64,000 nucleotides of DNA from Aculops lycopersici (lineage: Eukaryota > Arthropoda > Arachnida > Trombidiformes > Eriophyidae). The notes under the pieces are model-generated. The model searched no databases. It was not told the origin of the DNA and was given only the letters and a program-made list of their open reading frames with translations. Shown here in pieces: positions 10,601 through 18,419 of the stretch; the stretch's first letter is position 1; every line of letters begins with the position of its first letter. The stretch covers positions 3,747,311 through 3,811,310 of the forward strand of contig WNKI01000002.1 in NCBI GenBank assembly GCA_015350385.1, read 5' to 3'. The position numbers and the translations under genes were made by a program.

Positions 10601-12820
10601 ATCAATCTTTTCAACGTAACATCAGCAACAACAGCCACAGGGGCAACCTGTTGGCCGCATCGTCATCAGTTGCGGTATTTATAGCAAATGGGCAATGTAA
10701 CATGGGAAGCTCAACCAACAACTGGTCACTCTGCGGCCAGCTGGACATTAGAATCCCCTCATCTCGACACCAAGCAAAACTTTCATTGTTGTAACCTGAA
10801 TTTGCCAAGCTAGTGGCCACCTGCTGAGTGGTTGTCGTAGTTTTAAGTTGGATTCTAGTTGTAGCTGCTACACTTTATCGTTTCTCTCCAAAATCTTCGA
10901 GCTTACAAGACCACACACATGAGGTCAACGAGGATGAAAGTGATGCTCTCTTGAGTTCACTAATCCTAGCTGCTTCTCTTGGGCAATAGACTTTCAGCGG
11001 CTCTTCTGTCGAGGCTTGAAAAATTAACAACTTCCTCCATCTTCTCACACTCGCTAATTTTGAACAGGTAAATCGGCAGCTCAAGTGGTCGACTTGACCA
11101 GCGAAGAGCAAAGAGCAAGAATCATCGCCGACCCACAAGAGGTGAGTAGACCAAATTTAGTCTTTAAGAATTATTCATGGTTTCCATTACAAACAACAAT
11201 GAGCTAACTTTGAGCTGCCCATTCAATCGCACCACAACTTCAATCTTATATCTACAGGGTGATTTGGTGGCCGTCGATATCACAGGCCACGACTTTATTG
11301 GCCTCGGATTCGATGTTTGCGGTAGCCCCCAGGAGGGAATCTTCATTCGCACTGTCCTGTCCCGCGGGCCAGCTCGCGAGAGTGGGTGTGTCGAGCCCGG
11401 CGACCGAATCAAGTGTTTAAACATTAGCTTTGATAACATCACACTGGAGGATGCCTACGATATACTCAATTGCGGTGCTCCGTACAAGATGCGCCTGTTG
11501 TTAGAGAAACGTATCCTGCCGGATAACCACCACTTGTTGGATCGGACTCTTAGGTCGCCGGTGGCGCATTTGAGCGGCGGAAGTAGACAGAGGAGTGCGG
11601 CAAGACTTCATCAATATCAGAATCAGCTTACGCAAAGTTTAGATGACCGTCATCAGCTGACAAGTGGCGGTGGCCCTTTGAGTGCCACAAAGACTTACCT
11701 GAAGCGGCTGACCAGCAAGCTTGTGGCTCCATCAAGTGGCGCCCAGGGAGCCAGTGGCTCAGCCAGCTCCAACACCTCACCTGCGTCCACTTCTTCAGTC
11801 TCGCAGCTCCACCAAGCGGTCAGTAGGTTGAATCAACAGGCAGTTAGTCAATACCTTCACCATCAACCCGATCCCTACAACAATCAACAAGAACAACATC
11901 ACTCGCGACCGATATTTTGGTCGCCAGTCTACTCACCTGTCGAGGGAAATCCAACCAACAATACGTCCAGTGGGCTCAGTGAAGTCCATGAAAATGCAGG
12001 ATATTTGGGGGCCGAGAGTGACACTGAGATCGTACCCAATCTAAGAGCCGACTTGAATCGCAACGAGTCTATTGAATACAAAAGCAAGAATGCCAACCAC
12101 AAACTCCATGGGCCAAAAATTAGCGGCCACCATCTGCCAAGAATAAATCGAGATTTAAGCAAAGATATCGATGTCGACGAAGACGGCATCGATGGAGATG
12201 CTGATGAAGATATTGAAGGTGGTTGTGGAATCGAGCAAAGCTTGCCGTTGGGTGGTTTGGCGAGCCTCAATCAAAACAAAAGCAGACGTCACAGGCCCAA
12301 TCCAAGCCGAAGTCACTCGATGGGCGAAGCACTGGCTCATCAAACAAAGGAGACTATGAAGGACGCTCTAGTAGGCGCAAAGGTAATGGATAGAAAGGGA
12401 AAGCAGCGATTAGTTGACGCTCACCTGGACCAAAGCCAGTCGCAGCCGGAAATTGCCAATTTAAACTTGAGGGAGGAAGCGACACTTGAGAGTGGCGCTG
12501 GAGACGAGTCAAAGTCTGCGCATAATATTCGGCACGAGGATACTGGTGATGAGGTGAGCGAGACTAATGTTGCGGACGGAGTTAATGGCAAGAAGTCAGT
12601 CTCGACGCCGGCAGTCAACTTGCTTGCAGGTAACCTGAACCAGCCGCGAGTTTGGCGCGTGTCGACACGGCGGAACAAGTCGAGAGTAAGCGAGTCGTCG
12701 GTTAATGAGCTAGTGAGAGAGGAGGAGCCACCCATTTCGAGTTTGAGCTCTGAGGCCAACATACCAACAAAGTCAACAACTACATTAGCATCCAAAGAAA
12801 CTCAACAACCACCAACGTAG
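84..12820 (+). CDS. Gene span: single-pass membrane protein with mucin-like ectodomain and cytoplasmic PDZ domain (4-exon model)
   Basis: Proposed exons are 84-1671, 9897-10445, 11068-11141 and 11258-12820, giving about 1257 residues. What is seen: the first exon ends in a transmembrane segment and a strong donor (GGTAAGTAG). The next + strand coding exon has an acceptor (ATCTCATAG) that restores the frame (phase 1), and the new junction continues with a basic juxtamembrane stretch. The tail then has FDNPYF (residues about 607-612), a match to FxNPx[YF] endocytic/PTB motifs, a PDZ domain (about 738-821) and a long polar, disordered tail. Known: PDZ domains bind C-terminal peptides of membrane proteins and scaffold complexes. 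Inferred: a type I membrane protein that scaffolds at the plasma membrane. The SLC22 gene is nested antisense in intron 1. The main uncertainty is whether exon 1 truly joins the PDZ exons. If not, they are two genes, the second lacking its 5' end. The orthologue was not recognised. Confidence 0.5.
1905..3165 (-). repeat. Dispersed repeat R, copy A (downstream of SLC22 gene)
   Basis: About 1.2 kb that recurs at four other places in the window in the same orientation. Most of its length is near-identical between copies. It begins (minus sense) a few bases after the SLC22 polyadenylation signal and runs away from the gene to about 1965. Weaker similarity with copy B continues to about 1905. It holds short open frames on the minus strand (78 codons at 2878-2642, 69 codons at 2611-2402), both lacking ATG starts. 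No terminal inverted repeat, transposase or reverse transcriptase was seen. Confidence 0.85.
3174..3179 (-). promoter_or_regulatory. Polyadenylation signal AATAAA (SLC22 gene)
   Basis: Reverse complement of TTTATT, 75 nt downstream of the SLC22 stop. It is preserved in duplicate B (near 15590) but altered in duplicate D (TTTATC, near 49881). Confidence 0.6.
3254..5088 (-). CDS. SLC22 exon 3: TM2 to C terminus
   Basis: Begins after acceptor AAATAACAG with GG completing the split Gly codon. It carries the remaining 610 residues: the MFS motif GRISDMLGR, TM3-TM6, the expanded inner loop with Thr/Ala/Gln stretches, TM7-TM12, and the tail SDHMRDIE. The part from FDGARVSQ to the stop is the segment duplicated at 15667-16109 and 49963-50411. 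Confidence 0.93.
3254..7628 (-). CDS. Gene span: SLC22-family organic ion transporter (3 exons)
   Basis: Exons 7628-7194, 5284-5224 and 5088-3254 encode about 776 residues with phase-consistent junctions. SLC22 proteins are plasma-membrane 12-helix major facilitator transporters of organic cations, anions, carnitine or zwitterions; the substrate here cannot be read. Seen in order: TM1, a large Cys-containing glycosylated outer loop (NYS, NFS and NST sites), FNLVC, the MFS motif GRISDMLGR between TM2 and TM3, FESIRWLLSEGK after TM6, and the C-terminal family signature ALELYPNNLRQTGYGALVF with GRIGSIIAPF. The gene is complete, from ATG 7628 to TAA 3256-3254. It is longer than the usual roughly 550 residues because the cytoplasmic loop between TM6 and TM7 (about residues 316-506) is enlarged with Gln/Ser/Thr-rich sequence. 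It lies antisense inside an intron of the PDZ gene. Its 3' end has been copied to two other sites in the window. Confidence 0.93.
5224..5284 (-). CDS. SLC22 exon 2 (61 nt)
   Basis: A short exon found by splice sites and family motif. Acceptor GGCGTTAG, 20 codons plus one base encoding FNLVCADEWLKSLLSSSALA, donor GGTAAGT. FNLVC corresponds to the conserved LVC found just before TM2 in SLC22 proteins. Phase 0 entry and phase 1 exit match exons 1 and 3, the split codon giving Gly (G plus GG). Confidence 0.9.
7194..7628 (-). CDS. SLC22 exon 1: N terminus, TM1, outer loop
   Basis: ATG at 7628 starts 145 codons ending exactly in phase 0 at donor AGTGTAAGT. It encodes the cytoplasmic N terminus, TM1 (about residues 29-50), and the family's large first extracellular loop with three N-glycosylation sequons and three cysteines. 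An apparent continuation of the frame past 7194 is intron. Confidence 0.92.
8072..8366. mobile_element. hAT-type MITE, 295 bp, with terminal inverted repeats and 8-bp target duplication
   Basis: The ends are inverted repeats: left TAGGGCTGCGTCGCGGGCT, right (reverse complement) TAGAGTTGCGTCGCGGGCT. Similarity continues inward for about 70 bp through CCGCGGGTCTTTTTCAGAGCT with small gaps. Exact 8-bp direct repeats GTCGCAAC flank it at 8064-8071 and 8367-8374. An 8-bp duplication with TAG-like ends is typical of hAT DNA transposons. There is no transposase, so it is non-autonomous. A second internal inverted pair (CGCACAGAACC / GGTTCTGTGCG) lies near the centre. Confidence 0.85.
8911..8936. repeat. 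(CCG)n microsatellite
   Basis: Uninterrupted CCG triplets over 26 bp, not in a supported coding exon. Confidence 0.9.
9897..10445 (+). CDS. Exon: cytoplasmic linker with FDNPYF motif
   Basis: The frame is open from 9854 to the donor GGTGAGT at 10446. I chose the acceptor ending at 9896 because it follows a pyrimidine-rich tract and gives the phase 1 join needed by the 84-1671 exon. An alternative acceptor ends at 9945 (CTCTCTCGGCAG), but that leaves phase 2, which would need another upstream exon. The encoded region is polar and His/Gln/Ser-rich, with FDNPYF near residue 607 and a conserved-looking end (FIENHISNLHSRQ) before the junction. It contains no ATG in frame before the motif, so it is not a first exon. 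Confidence 0.7.
11068..11141 (+). CDS. Small exon linking tail to PDZ domain
   Basis: A 74-nt exon between acceptor TTTTGAACAG and donor GAGGTGAGT. It accepts the phase 1 junction from 10445 (G plus GT gives Gly) and ends in phase 0. It encodes KSAAQVVDLTSEEQRARII followed by ADPQE, an acidic helix-prone stretch directly before the PDZ domain. Phase agreement on both sides is the main support. Confidence 0.75.
11258..12820 (+). CDS. Last exon: PDZ domain and long disordered C-terminal tail
   Basis: Starts after acceptor ATATCTACAG in phase 0 and ends at TAG 12818-12820. The first 84 residues (11258-11509) form a PDZ domain: carboxylate-binding loop GLGFDV, then GIFIRTVLSRGPARESG, EPGDRIKCLN, EDAYDIL and a final beta strand YKMRLLLEK. 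Two consensus features are easy to see: GLGF and the GD pair of the fourth strand. The remaining roughly 435 residues are Ser/Gln/Asn-rich with acidic (DVDEDGIDGDADEDIEGG) and basic patches, and no further domain was recognised. An AATAAA follows at 12993. I could not name the orthologue. Confidence 0.85.
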   Translation, partial: GDLVAVDITGHDFIGLGFDVCGSPQEGIFIRTVLSRGPARESGCVEPGDRIKCLNISFDNITLEDAYDILNCGAPYKMRLLLEKRILPDNHHLLDRTLRSPVAHLSGGSRQRSAARLHQYQNQLTQSLDDRHQLTSGGGPLSATKTYLKRLTSKLVAPSSGAQGASGSASSNTSPASTSSVSQLHQAVSRLNQQAVSQYLHHQPDPYNNQQEQHHSRPIFWSPVYSPVEGNPTNNTSSGLSEVHENAGYLGAESDTEIVPNLRADLNRNESIEYKSKNANHKLHGPKISGHHLPRINRDLSKDIDVDEDGIDGDADEDIEGGCGIEQSLPLGGLASLNQNKSRRHRPNPSRSHSMGEALAHQTKETMKDALVGAKVMDRKGKQRLVDAHLDQSQSQPEIANLNLREEATLESGAGDESKSAHNIRHEDTGDEVSETNVADGVNGKKSVSTPAVNLLAGNLNQPRVWRVSTRRNKSRVSESSVNELVREEEPPISSLSSEANIPTKSTTTLASKETQQPPT

Positions 12821-12992
12821 AGACTCCATTAAAGTGAAAATTATCTTTATATATTTTCTCTCACCATCACCAACCCAGCTTTAGACTGGCGACTCGCCTG
12901 TACATTTAAATCTATTTGAGTTGTTATCTAGCTAGCTGGCTGATCGCTGATGACATGAGTCAACTACTTGACTCAACTCAAGTCGCAACGAT

Positions 12993-12998
12993 AATAAA
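12993..12998 (+). promoter_or_regulatory. Polyadenylation signal AATAAA (PDZ gene)
   Basis: AATAAA lies 173 nt after the stop codon of the PDZ gene. Two further AATAAA copies at 13157 and 13171 could be alternatives, but they lie immediately before the next ATG (13205). Confidence 0.5.
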
Positions 12999-13204
12999 TT
13001 GACTTTCATTGTTCATGTTGACCTTCACTTAAAACGTTAGATGTTTCCTAAATGTCTACAACAAATTTGAAGAGTTTTCTCCTCGTTCCTTCTTCTCAGC
13101 TAAACCAAATCCATTTGACAGTAGGAAATTTTAGTTTTTGTCTCAGTCTCTATTTCAATAAAAACAAACTAATAAAGATCAATTAATATTTTACCCGGAA
13201 GAAG

Positions 13205-14155
13205 ATGAACGATTTCAGCTACTACTGCTCTTTGGCCGCCATATTTGCCCTCCAATTAGCTTTCTATTGGTACTTCAAGGATGATCGCCGGCGGCGTCAT
13301 CTCACCGGAGAGACGATCGAGGAGAAGAAGCTGGCCGTTTTGGTGGCAATCAACTCGAAGGATAAATTAAGCGGGTTAAGCGAGTTTTTGCGCCTCAATT
13401 TGGAGCATAACGGTTTCAAGGTTTATGAAATAATCCGATCTAGTCAAGAAGATTTGGGTTGCAAGAATAGCAGTTGCAGCAACAAGTTTAGTGAGCTCAC
13501 CTTCAAGCTCGACTTTCGACTCGAGGATCCGAGTTCATTGAAACAAGTGGTTGATTGCGTCGAGGACGAGCTCAGGGTTTACCAGTACAAACTGCACGCC
13601 TACATCGACATGTTAAGTTGCAATTTGGCCGAGTTTACCTGTGAGAGGGAAATGAGCAGCGAGAAGTCGATAATGGAGCCACTGGCTATCAACAAGTCAT
13701 TCGAACCCATGATTGTGGAGCAAGATGCACGTACCATTCATGTGGTAAGGCGCCAGCGTCGACAGAAGACTGGGAGCCCTAACAGTAGTTCTGATAATTT
13801 AGTCCAATTTGTTGAATCGGCAATCAGCTGTCAGTATATCCACAGCAACAATAACAGTGTTGTGCTACTCAATCAGTTGGCACCGAAAGACTCAAAGGAT
13901 GAATCGAAGAGGCTGAGCGTTTGGAGATCTTTTGCCTTGGTGTGTCTCAAATTTTGGAACTCACTTGATCGAAACTCCAAGTCAATGAAGAGAAGAAACA
14001 AGACTCAGCTATTGACCAGATCCAAGAGCGATGAGAAACAAGTCAACGAAACAGACAAAATTCTAGTTGACACTCTAGTTGACCTAGCGCTTCGGGTTTA
14101 TCCACCGAGAGAAATTGTTGAGGAAAATCTGAGTGACTCGATGGAAGTTAGCTGA
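13205..14155 (+). CDS. Membrane-anchored protein, probably a degenerate SDR-like (short-chain dehydrogenase) fold
   Basis: A single exon of 316 codons with a true ATG and TAG-free frame to TGA 14153-14155, 384 bp after the PDZ gene. Residues about 5-25 are hydrophobic and followed by KDDRRRRH, an N-terminal membrane anchor like those of retinol or 17-beta-hydroxysteroid dehydrogenases. KKLAVLVAINSKDKLSG sits where an SDR has its first beta strand and TGxxxGxG turn. FKLDFRLEDPSSLKQVVDCV resembles the LDVTD...V region, and LVDTLVDLALRVYPP resembles an SDR C-terminal helix. The overall length also fits. The glycine motif, NNAG and a clear YxxxK are absent, so if related it is probably catalytically inactive. 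The family link is inference; the open frame itself is solid. Confidence 0.6.
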   Translation: MNDFSYYCSLAAIFALQLAFYWYFKDDRRRRHLTGETIEEKKLAVLVAINSKDKLSGLSEFLRLNLEHNGFKVYEIIRSSQEDLGCKNSSCSNKFSELTFKLDFRLEDPSSLKQVVDCVEDELRVYQYKLHAYIDMLSCNLAEFTCEREMSSEKSIMEPLAINKSFEPMIVEQDARTIHVVRRQRRQKTGSPNSSSDNLVQFVESAISCQYIHSNNNSVVLLNQLAPKDSKDESKRLSVWRSFALVCLKFWNSLDRNSKSMKRRNKTQLLTRSKSDEKQVNETDKILVDTLVDLALRVYPPREIVEENLSDSMEVS

Positions 14156-14324
14156 TTATACGGAGACTTGAACGAAATTTGGAGATAATAACGCAACAGA
14201 CCTTAAAATGATAAACTTAAGTAGAAAATTGGCCTGGGATGAAGTTTGCTACCACAAGTATTCTAATGAGCCCAATATTCCATTGCTAGAACCGAATAAT
14301 GATTATTGGAGAGAGTGGATTGTA

Positions 14325-15580
14325 AAACAGCTTCGCTTGGACACAAGCTTTTTAATGAAGCCAATCTGATGAGGCCCAGATATTTTATTTAATGTTGTCG
14401 TGATGGCTTACTACCATAAATTACTCGAAATTCAAATTGTTTCTCATGTTTCTGGTGGCTTTATTGTCAAAAGTTCAAATTTTGATATAAAAAGATTGTG
14501 CTATCGCTGAATTATTATCCTCCTTCCGAAAAGTACCTCTCTCGAGACCGGAAGTCGCCATATTTGACTAGATGCAAATTTCTCAACCAAAACACTACTA
14601 GACAATCACTCGATATGGTGACTGCTTAATTTGCATCGTTTATGGGCGTATCTTTTAGCGAGGCTGAAATTTTGGGGCCCATCGATATAACCAAGAATGT
14701 CGACCAAGAATGTGAGTAAAGATTGATGCATAATCTAAAATATTCAGCAAGTGTCCAGCTAAACGAGCAACCTGTAGTGTGAATCAAGCGAACGAATCTG
14801 TATGGATTACGGAGTTACGTCGATAAGCGGAAATCAGACCCATTATCACATCGGCGGGCATAAAAATTGAACCTTTCGTTATTCCGAAATGCTCGAAGGC
14901 GCCCGGTATTGCAAGCCCAAACTGGAAGTGATACAGCCTCGGCACACCCTATCAGACCCTCCTTTTCTTGACAAGTTCAAGGCTCAGTATTCAACCTCCG
15001 AGCCCACGATTGCATTTTGAGCAGCATAGCTTCTGAAATTCTTCGCTAAATCTATCAGTTTGCCCTCGACGCTAATTTATGCGAAAGAACAATTTCAAGA
15101 ACATTTGTATCTCCGAAACTATGAGCAATAGCATGATGCCGACGCGACCGGAAGCTCAGAATCATGCTTCTGGGACGTTTGCAGGTGTTATTTTTAGTGT
15201 ATCTTGCATAACTTTTGCAATATAAGTGACATTTAGAAACGGTTTTTTGCATTATATCCAGTTCAAAAGCACGGATCGATTCCGATAACACTGCATGCTA
15301 TATACATATCCGAAGAGGATCCATTCCGCCTCAGGTCGCTAGGTGGTAGGGGAGCCCTTGGTCTAGCAAGATGTTTTAAGGGTACCACTCTCGGCAGGTT
15401 CTGCGGCAAGTTGGACTGGAAAACGGGAAAACGGAAGATATCGAATCGAGAATATGGTGGGATCCCAAGAACTCGAATCATTTCGAAATGGCATTTTAGG
15501 GTGTAACTTCGAGTGAGATAGAGATATCGGGACACGAGTTGTAGCATTTTGTTCAACATAACACAGCGCATCTATTGAGT
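14325..15580 (-). repeat. Dispersed repeat R, copy B
   Basis: A close copy of 1905-3165, clearest from about 14450, contiguous with the duplicated SLC22 3' UTR and exon fragment (15580-16109). Open frames of 78 codons (15291-15055) and 102 codons (15571-15263) persist on the minus strand, overlapping by 29 nt, with no ATG start for the first. Confidence 0.85.
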
Positions 15581-15666
15581 ACGAGGTTTATTATACATAG
15601 GTGTCATAATATCGCCCATAAGATATTGAGCGCATTCTGTAACACCCAGTGGCCCTTGTAAAGTTA

Positions 15667-16109
15667 TTACTCAATATCTCTCATGTGATCGGAGAGTTCT
15701 TTGCCTTTTGTGTTCTTGATGAATAGTGGCGCAAGGACACAGCAGAGGAACCCGATTGTCGCAAGAGTTAATAATGTTGATTTGAGTACAATTTTGTCCT
15801 CAGTAAGATCGTTGTATAAAAATGGAGCGATAATTGAACCAATCCTGCCAACAAACACCAAAGCTCCGTATCCGGTTTGCCTGAGGTTATTTGGATAGAG
15901 TTCCAGTGCAATAGTCTCTGCTACTTGGATCCCCACCGAGACACTAAGTTTTCCAATATTCATAACCCACATGTTGATTGCGTTTCTCAAGGCTAACATT
16001 TGTGCCAACGAATAGCTCAGTTGTTGCATCAGCCACCAATTTGCTCCTCTCATTCGTTCACCTGTTACAGGGTGGGTGAGGGTCCCCTGGCTTTATCAAA
16101 TGGATTCAA
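15667..16109 (-). pseudogene. Duplicated SLC22 3' fragment (copy 1)
   Basis: Nearly identical to the last exon of the SLC22 gene (3254 onward): 128 residues from MRGANWW to SDHMRDIE differ at only a couple of positions (G to S in QQLGYS, I to V in LCCILAP). The 5' side is disrupted between 16067 and 16090 (GGGTGGGTGAGGGTCC replaces parental sequence), and the homology stops at about 16109 at ATGGATTCAA, where repeat R copy C begins. It encodes only the last helices, with no start or upstream exons, so it is not a functional transporter. Confidence 0.9.
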
Positions 16110-16117
16110 AAGGGGAA

Positions 16118-17318
16118 AAGCTGGGTTTTCTCGGGTGTTGCTATTAAGACAAACCATCGTAAGTCAGTCAAAATTTGAATCTCTACTTTTGTTCTCTGCC
16201 ACTTTATTCTCTTATGTTCGAATTTTGATATAAAAAGATTGTGCTATCGCTGAATTATTATCCTCCTTCCGAAAAGTACCTCTCTCGAGACCGGAAGTCG
16301 CCATATTTGACTAGATGCAAATTTCTCAACCAAAACACTACTAGACAATCACTCGATATGGTGACTGCTTAATTTGCATCGTTTATGGGCGTATCTTTTA
16401 GCGAAGCTGAAATTTTGGGGCCCATCGATATAACCAAGAATGTCGACCAAGAATGTGAGTAAAGATTGATGCATAATCTAAAATATTCAGCAGGTGTCCA
16501 GCTAAACGAGCAACCTGTAGTGTGAATCAAGCGAACGAATCTGTATGGATTACGGAGTTACGTCGATAAGCGGAAATCAGACCCATTATCACATCGGCGG
16601 GCATAAAAATTGAACCTTTCGTTATTCCGAAATGTTCGAAGGCACCCAGTATTGCTAGCCCAAACTTGAAGTGATACAGCTTCGGCACCCTCTATCAGAC
16701 CCTCCCTTTCTCGACAAGTTTGAGGCTCAGTTTCCAATCTCCGGGCCCACGGGCGGATTCTGAGCAACGTTTGATGCGAGATTCTTCGCTGAACCTATCA
16801 GTTTGCCCTCGACGCTAATTTAGGAGAAAGAACCATTTTAAAAACATTTGTATCTCCGAAACTATGAGCAATAGCATGATGCCGACGCGACCGGAAGCTC
16901 AGAATCATGCTTCTGAGACGTTTGCAGGGGTCATTTTTATTGTAACTTGCATAACTTTTGCAATATAAGTGACATTTAGAAACGGTTTTTTGCATTATAT
17001 CCAGTTCAAAAGCACGGATCGATTCCGATAACACTGCATGCTATATACATATCCGAAGAGGATCCATTCCGCCTCAGGTCGCTAGGTGGTAGGGGAGCCC
17101 TTGGTCTAGCAAGGTGTTTTAAAGGAACCACTCTTGGCAGGTTCTGCCGCAGGTTGGGCTGGAAAACGGGAAAACGGAAGATATCGAATCGAGAATATGG
17201 TGGGATCCCAAGAACTCGAATCATTTCGAAATGGCATTTTAGGGTGTAACTTCGAGTGAGATAGAGATATCGGGACACGAGTTGTAGCATTTTGTTCATC
17301 ATAACATACTGCATCTAC
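16118..17318 (-). repeat. Dispersed repeat R, copy C
   Basis: The same family as copy A but without SLC22 sequence at its minus-sense start. It ends near GTAGATGC at 17318, about 100 bp downstream of the receptor's polyadenylation signal. Open frames of 102, 78 and 69 codons are kept on the minus strand. Confidence 0.85.
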
Positions 17319-17417
17319 GACTATGTCGATGATCACAATTATCACCCATCGGCACACTACATTAAAGAACCCAAATTGAGACATGGATATATTCGATAAA
17401 GTCATTTGTCAGAAAGA

Positions 17418-17423
17418 TTTATT
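17418..17423 (-). promoter_or_regulatory. Polyadenylation signal AATAAA (tachykinin-type receptor)
   Basis: TTTATT on the + strand, 120 nt downstream of the receptor stop at 17543 and before repeat R copy C. Confidence 0.6.
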
Positions 17424-17542
17424 CGACTTTTAGTAGTTGTTTTCGTTGTTGAGTTTTTCTATGGAAAAACACTTATCACCCATAGTCTTAGTAGTATTAT
17501 GATTGTTATTATGAATTCCAATGCGAGGCTCAGAGAAATTGC

Positions 17543-18419
17543 TTAAATCCAAACCGAATCGTCAATACCAAATTTGTCCTGATCCTTGTGATTGCTGGCG
17601 CTGCCGCCGCTAGCACCATTAATACTTATTTCATGATTGCATCTTTTATTATTATTGCCGGAGGCAAAGTCGATCAGTTTATCGGCGGGCCTCTTGATAT
17701 TGCCTTGGCTGCTCCCTCCACTCCCATTGCCGAGACTATTGAGATCACAATAAATGTCACTGGAGGCTAAAATTGCAGTGGCCATTGAAGGCGACGTTGA
17801 GATAAAAGGCTCACTTTCTTGAAGGGCGAAATCTCCGTTGATTGCCTCAACGTCTACCTGTTCCTCTCTCTTTGGGTATCCCTGGTCAATTTGATTATCT
17901 TGATTATCGTTGTCGTTGTCGTCGTCGTCGTCGCTGATGTTTCTGCCATAATCATGCCTGTTTTCCTCTACATGTGGCTCACTATGGCTCATTAAAACCC
18001 TGATGCTATCGCCCAAGTTACTTCCGCTATTGCAGTTGTTGGACTTAAGTCTACTACTTTGACCAGCAGTTACCTGAGCCGCCGCCGCCGCTGCTGTTGA
18101 CATCATGTGGCTCGGATTCGAATCAGTCAAATTCAAGCTCCGATTGCTCATAATATCGCTCTGACTTGGCGACACGTGATACCTCTTCGTTGACAGGTGG
18201 TGGTAACTTCCGGTTACATTATTTCCGCCCCCGCCCTCGCTACCGTTCTGCTGATTCTGCAGTTGGTGGTTGCTATTGTTTAGGTTGTTGTCGACGCTGG
18301 CATTGATGCTCTTATTGTTGTTAGCGGTGGCGTCAATGGATCGGTTTCCAGTGGGCGGCACGTAGCGCCGGCCGCTGCAGCAAATGAAGCAGAGGACCCG
18401 GCGAAATTCGTGACGGAAT
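17543..18419 (-). CDS. Tachykinin-type receptor exon 5: helix 8 and long C-terminal tail
   Basis: Acceptor GTCCACCAG, with A completing Lys, then FRHEFRRVLCFICCSGRR (helix 8 with a Cys cluster) and about 270 further residues rich in Asn, Ser and Asp, including an Ala run and an acidic DDDDDNDNDNQDNQ stretch. It ends at TAA 17545-17543. The tail is far longer than the roughly 100 residues of typical vertebrate tachykinin receptors. Confidence 0.9.

Noticed and set aside
15667..16109. The SLC22 3' fragments as functional short transporters
   Set aside because: They encode only the last helices, start inside the parental last exon, and lack upstream exons. The same applies to 49963-50411.
14325..17318. 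Repeat R flanking SLC22 sequence read as LTRs of a retroelement
   Set aside because: The R-SLC22-R order mimics an LTR element, but there is no gag/pol, primer-binding site, TG...CA ends or target duplication, and at the parental locus R occurs on one side only.
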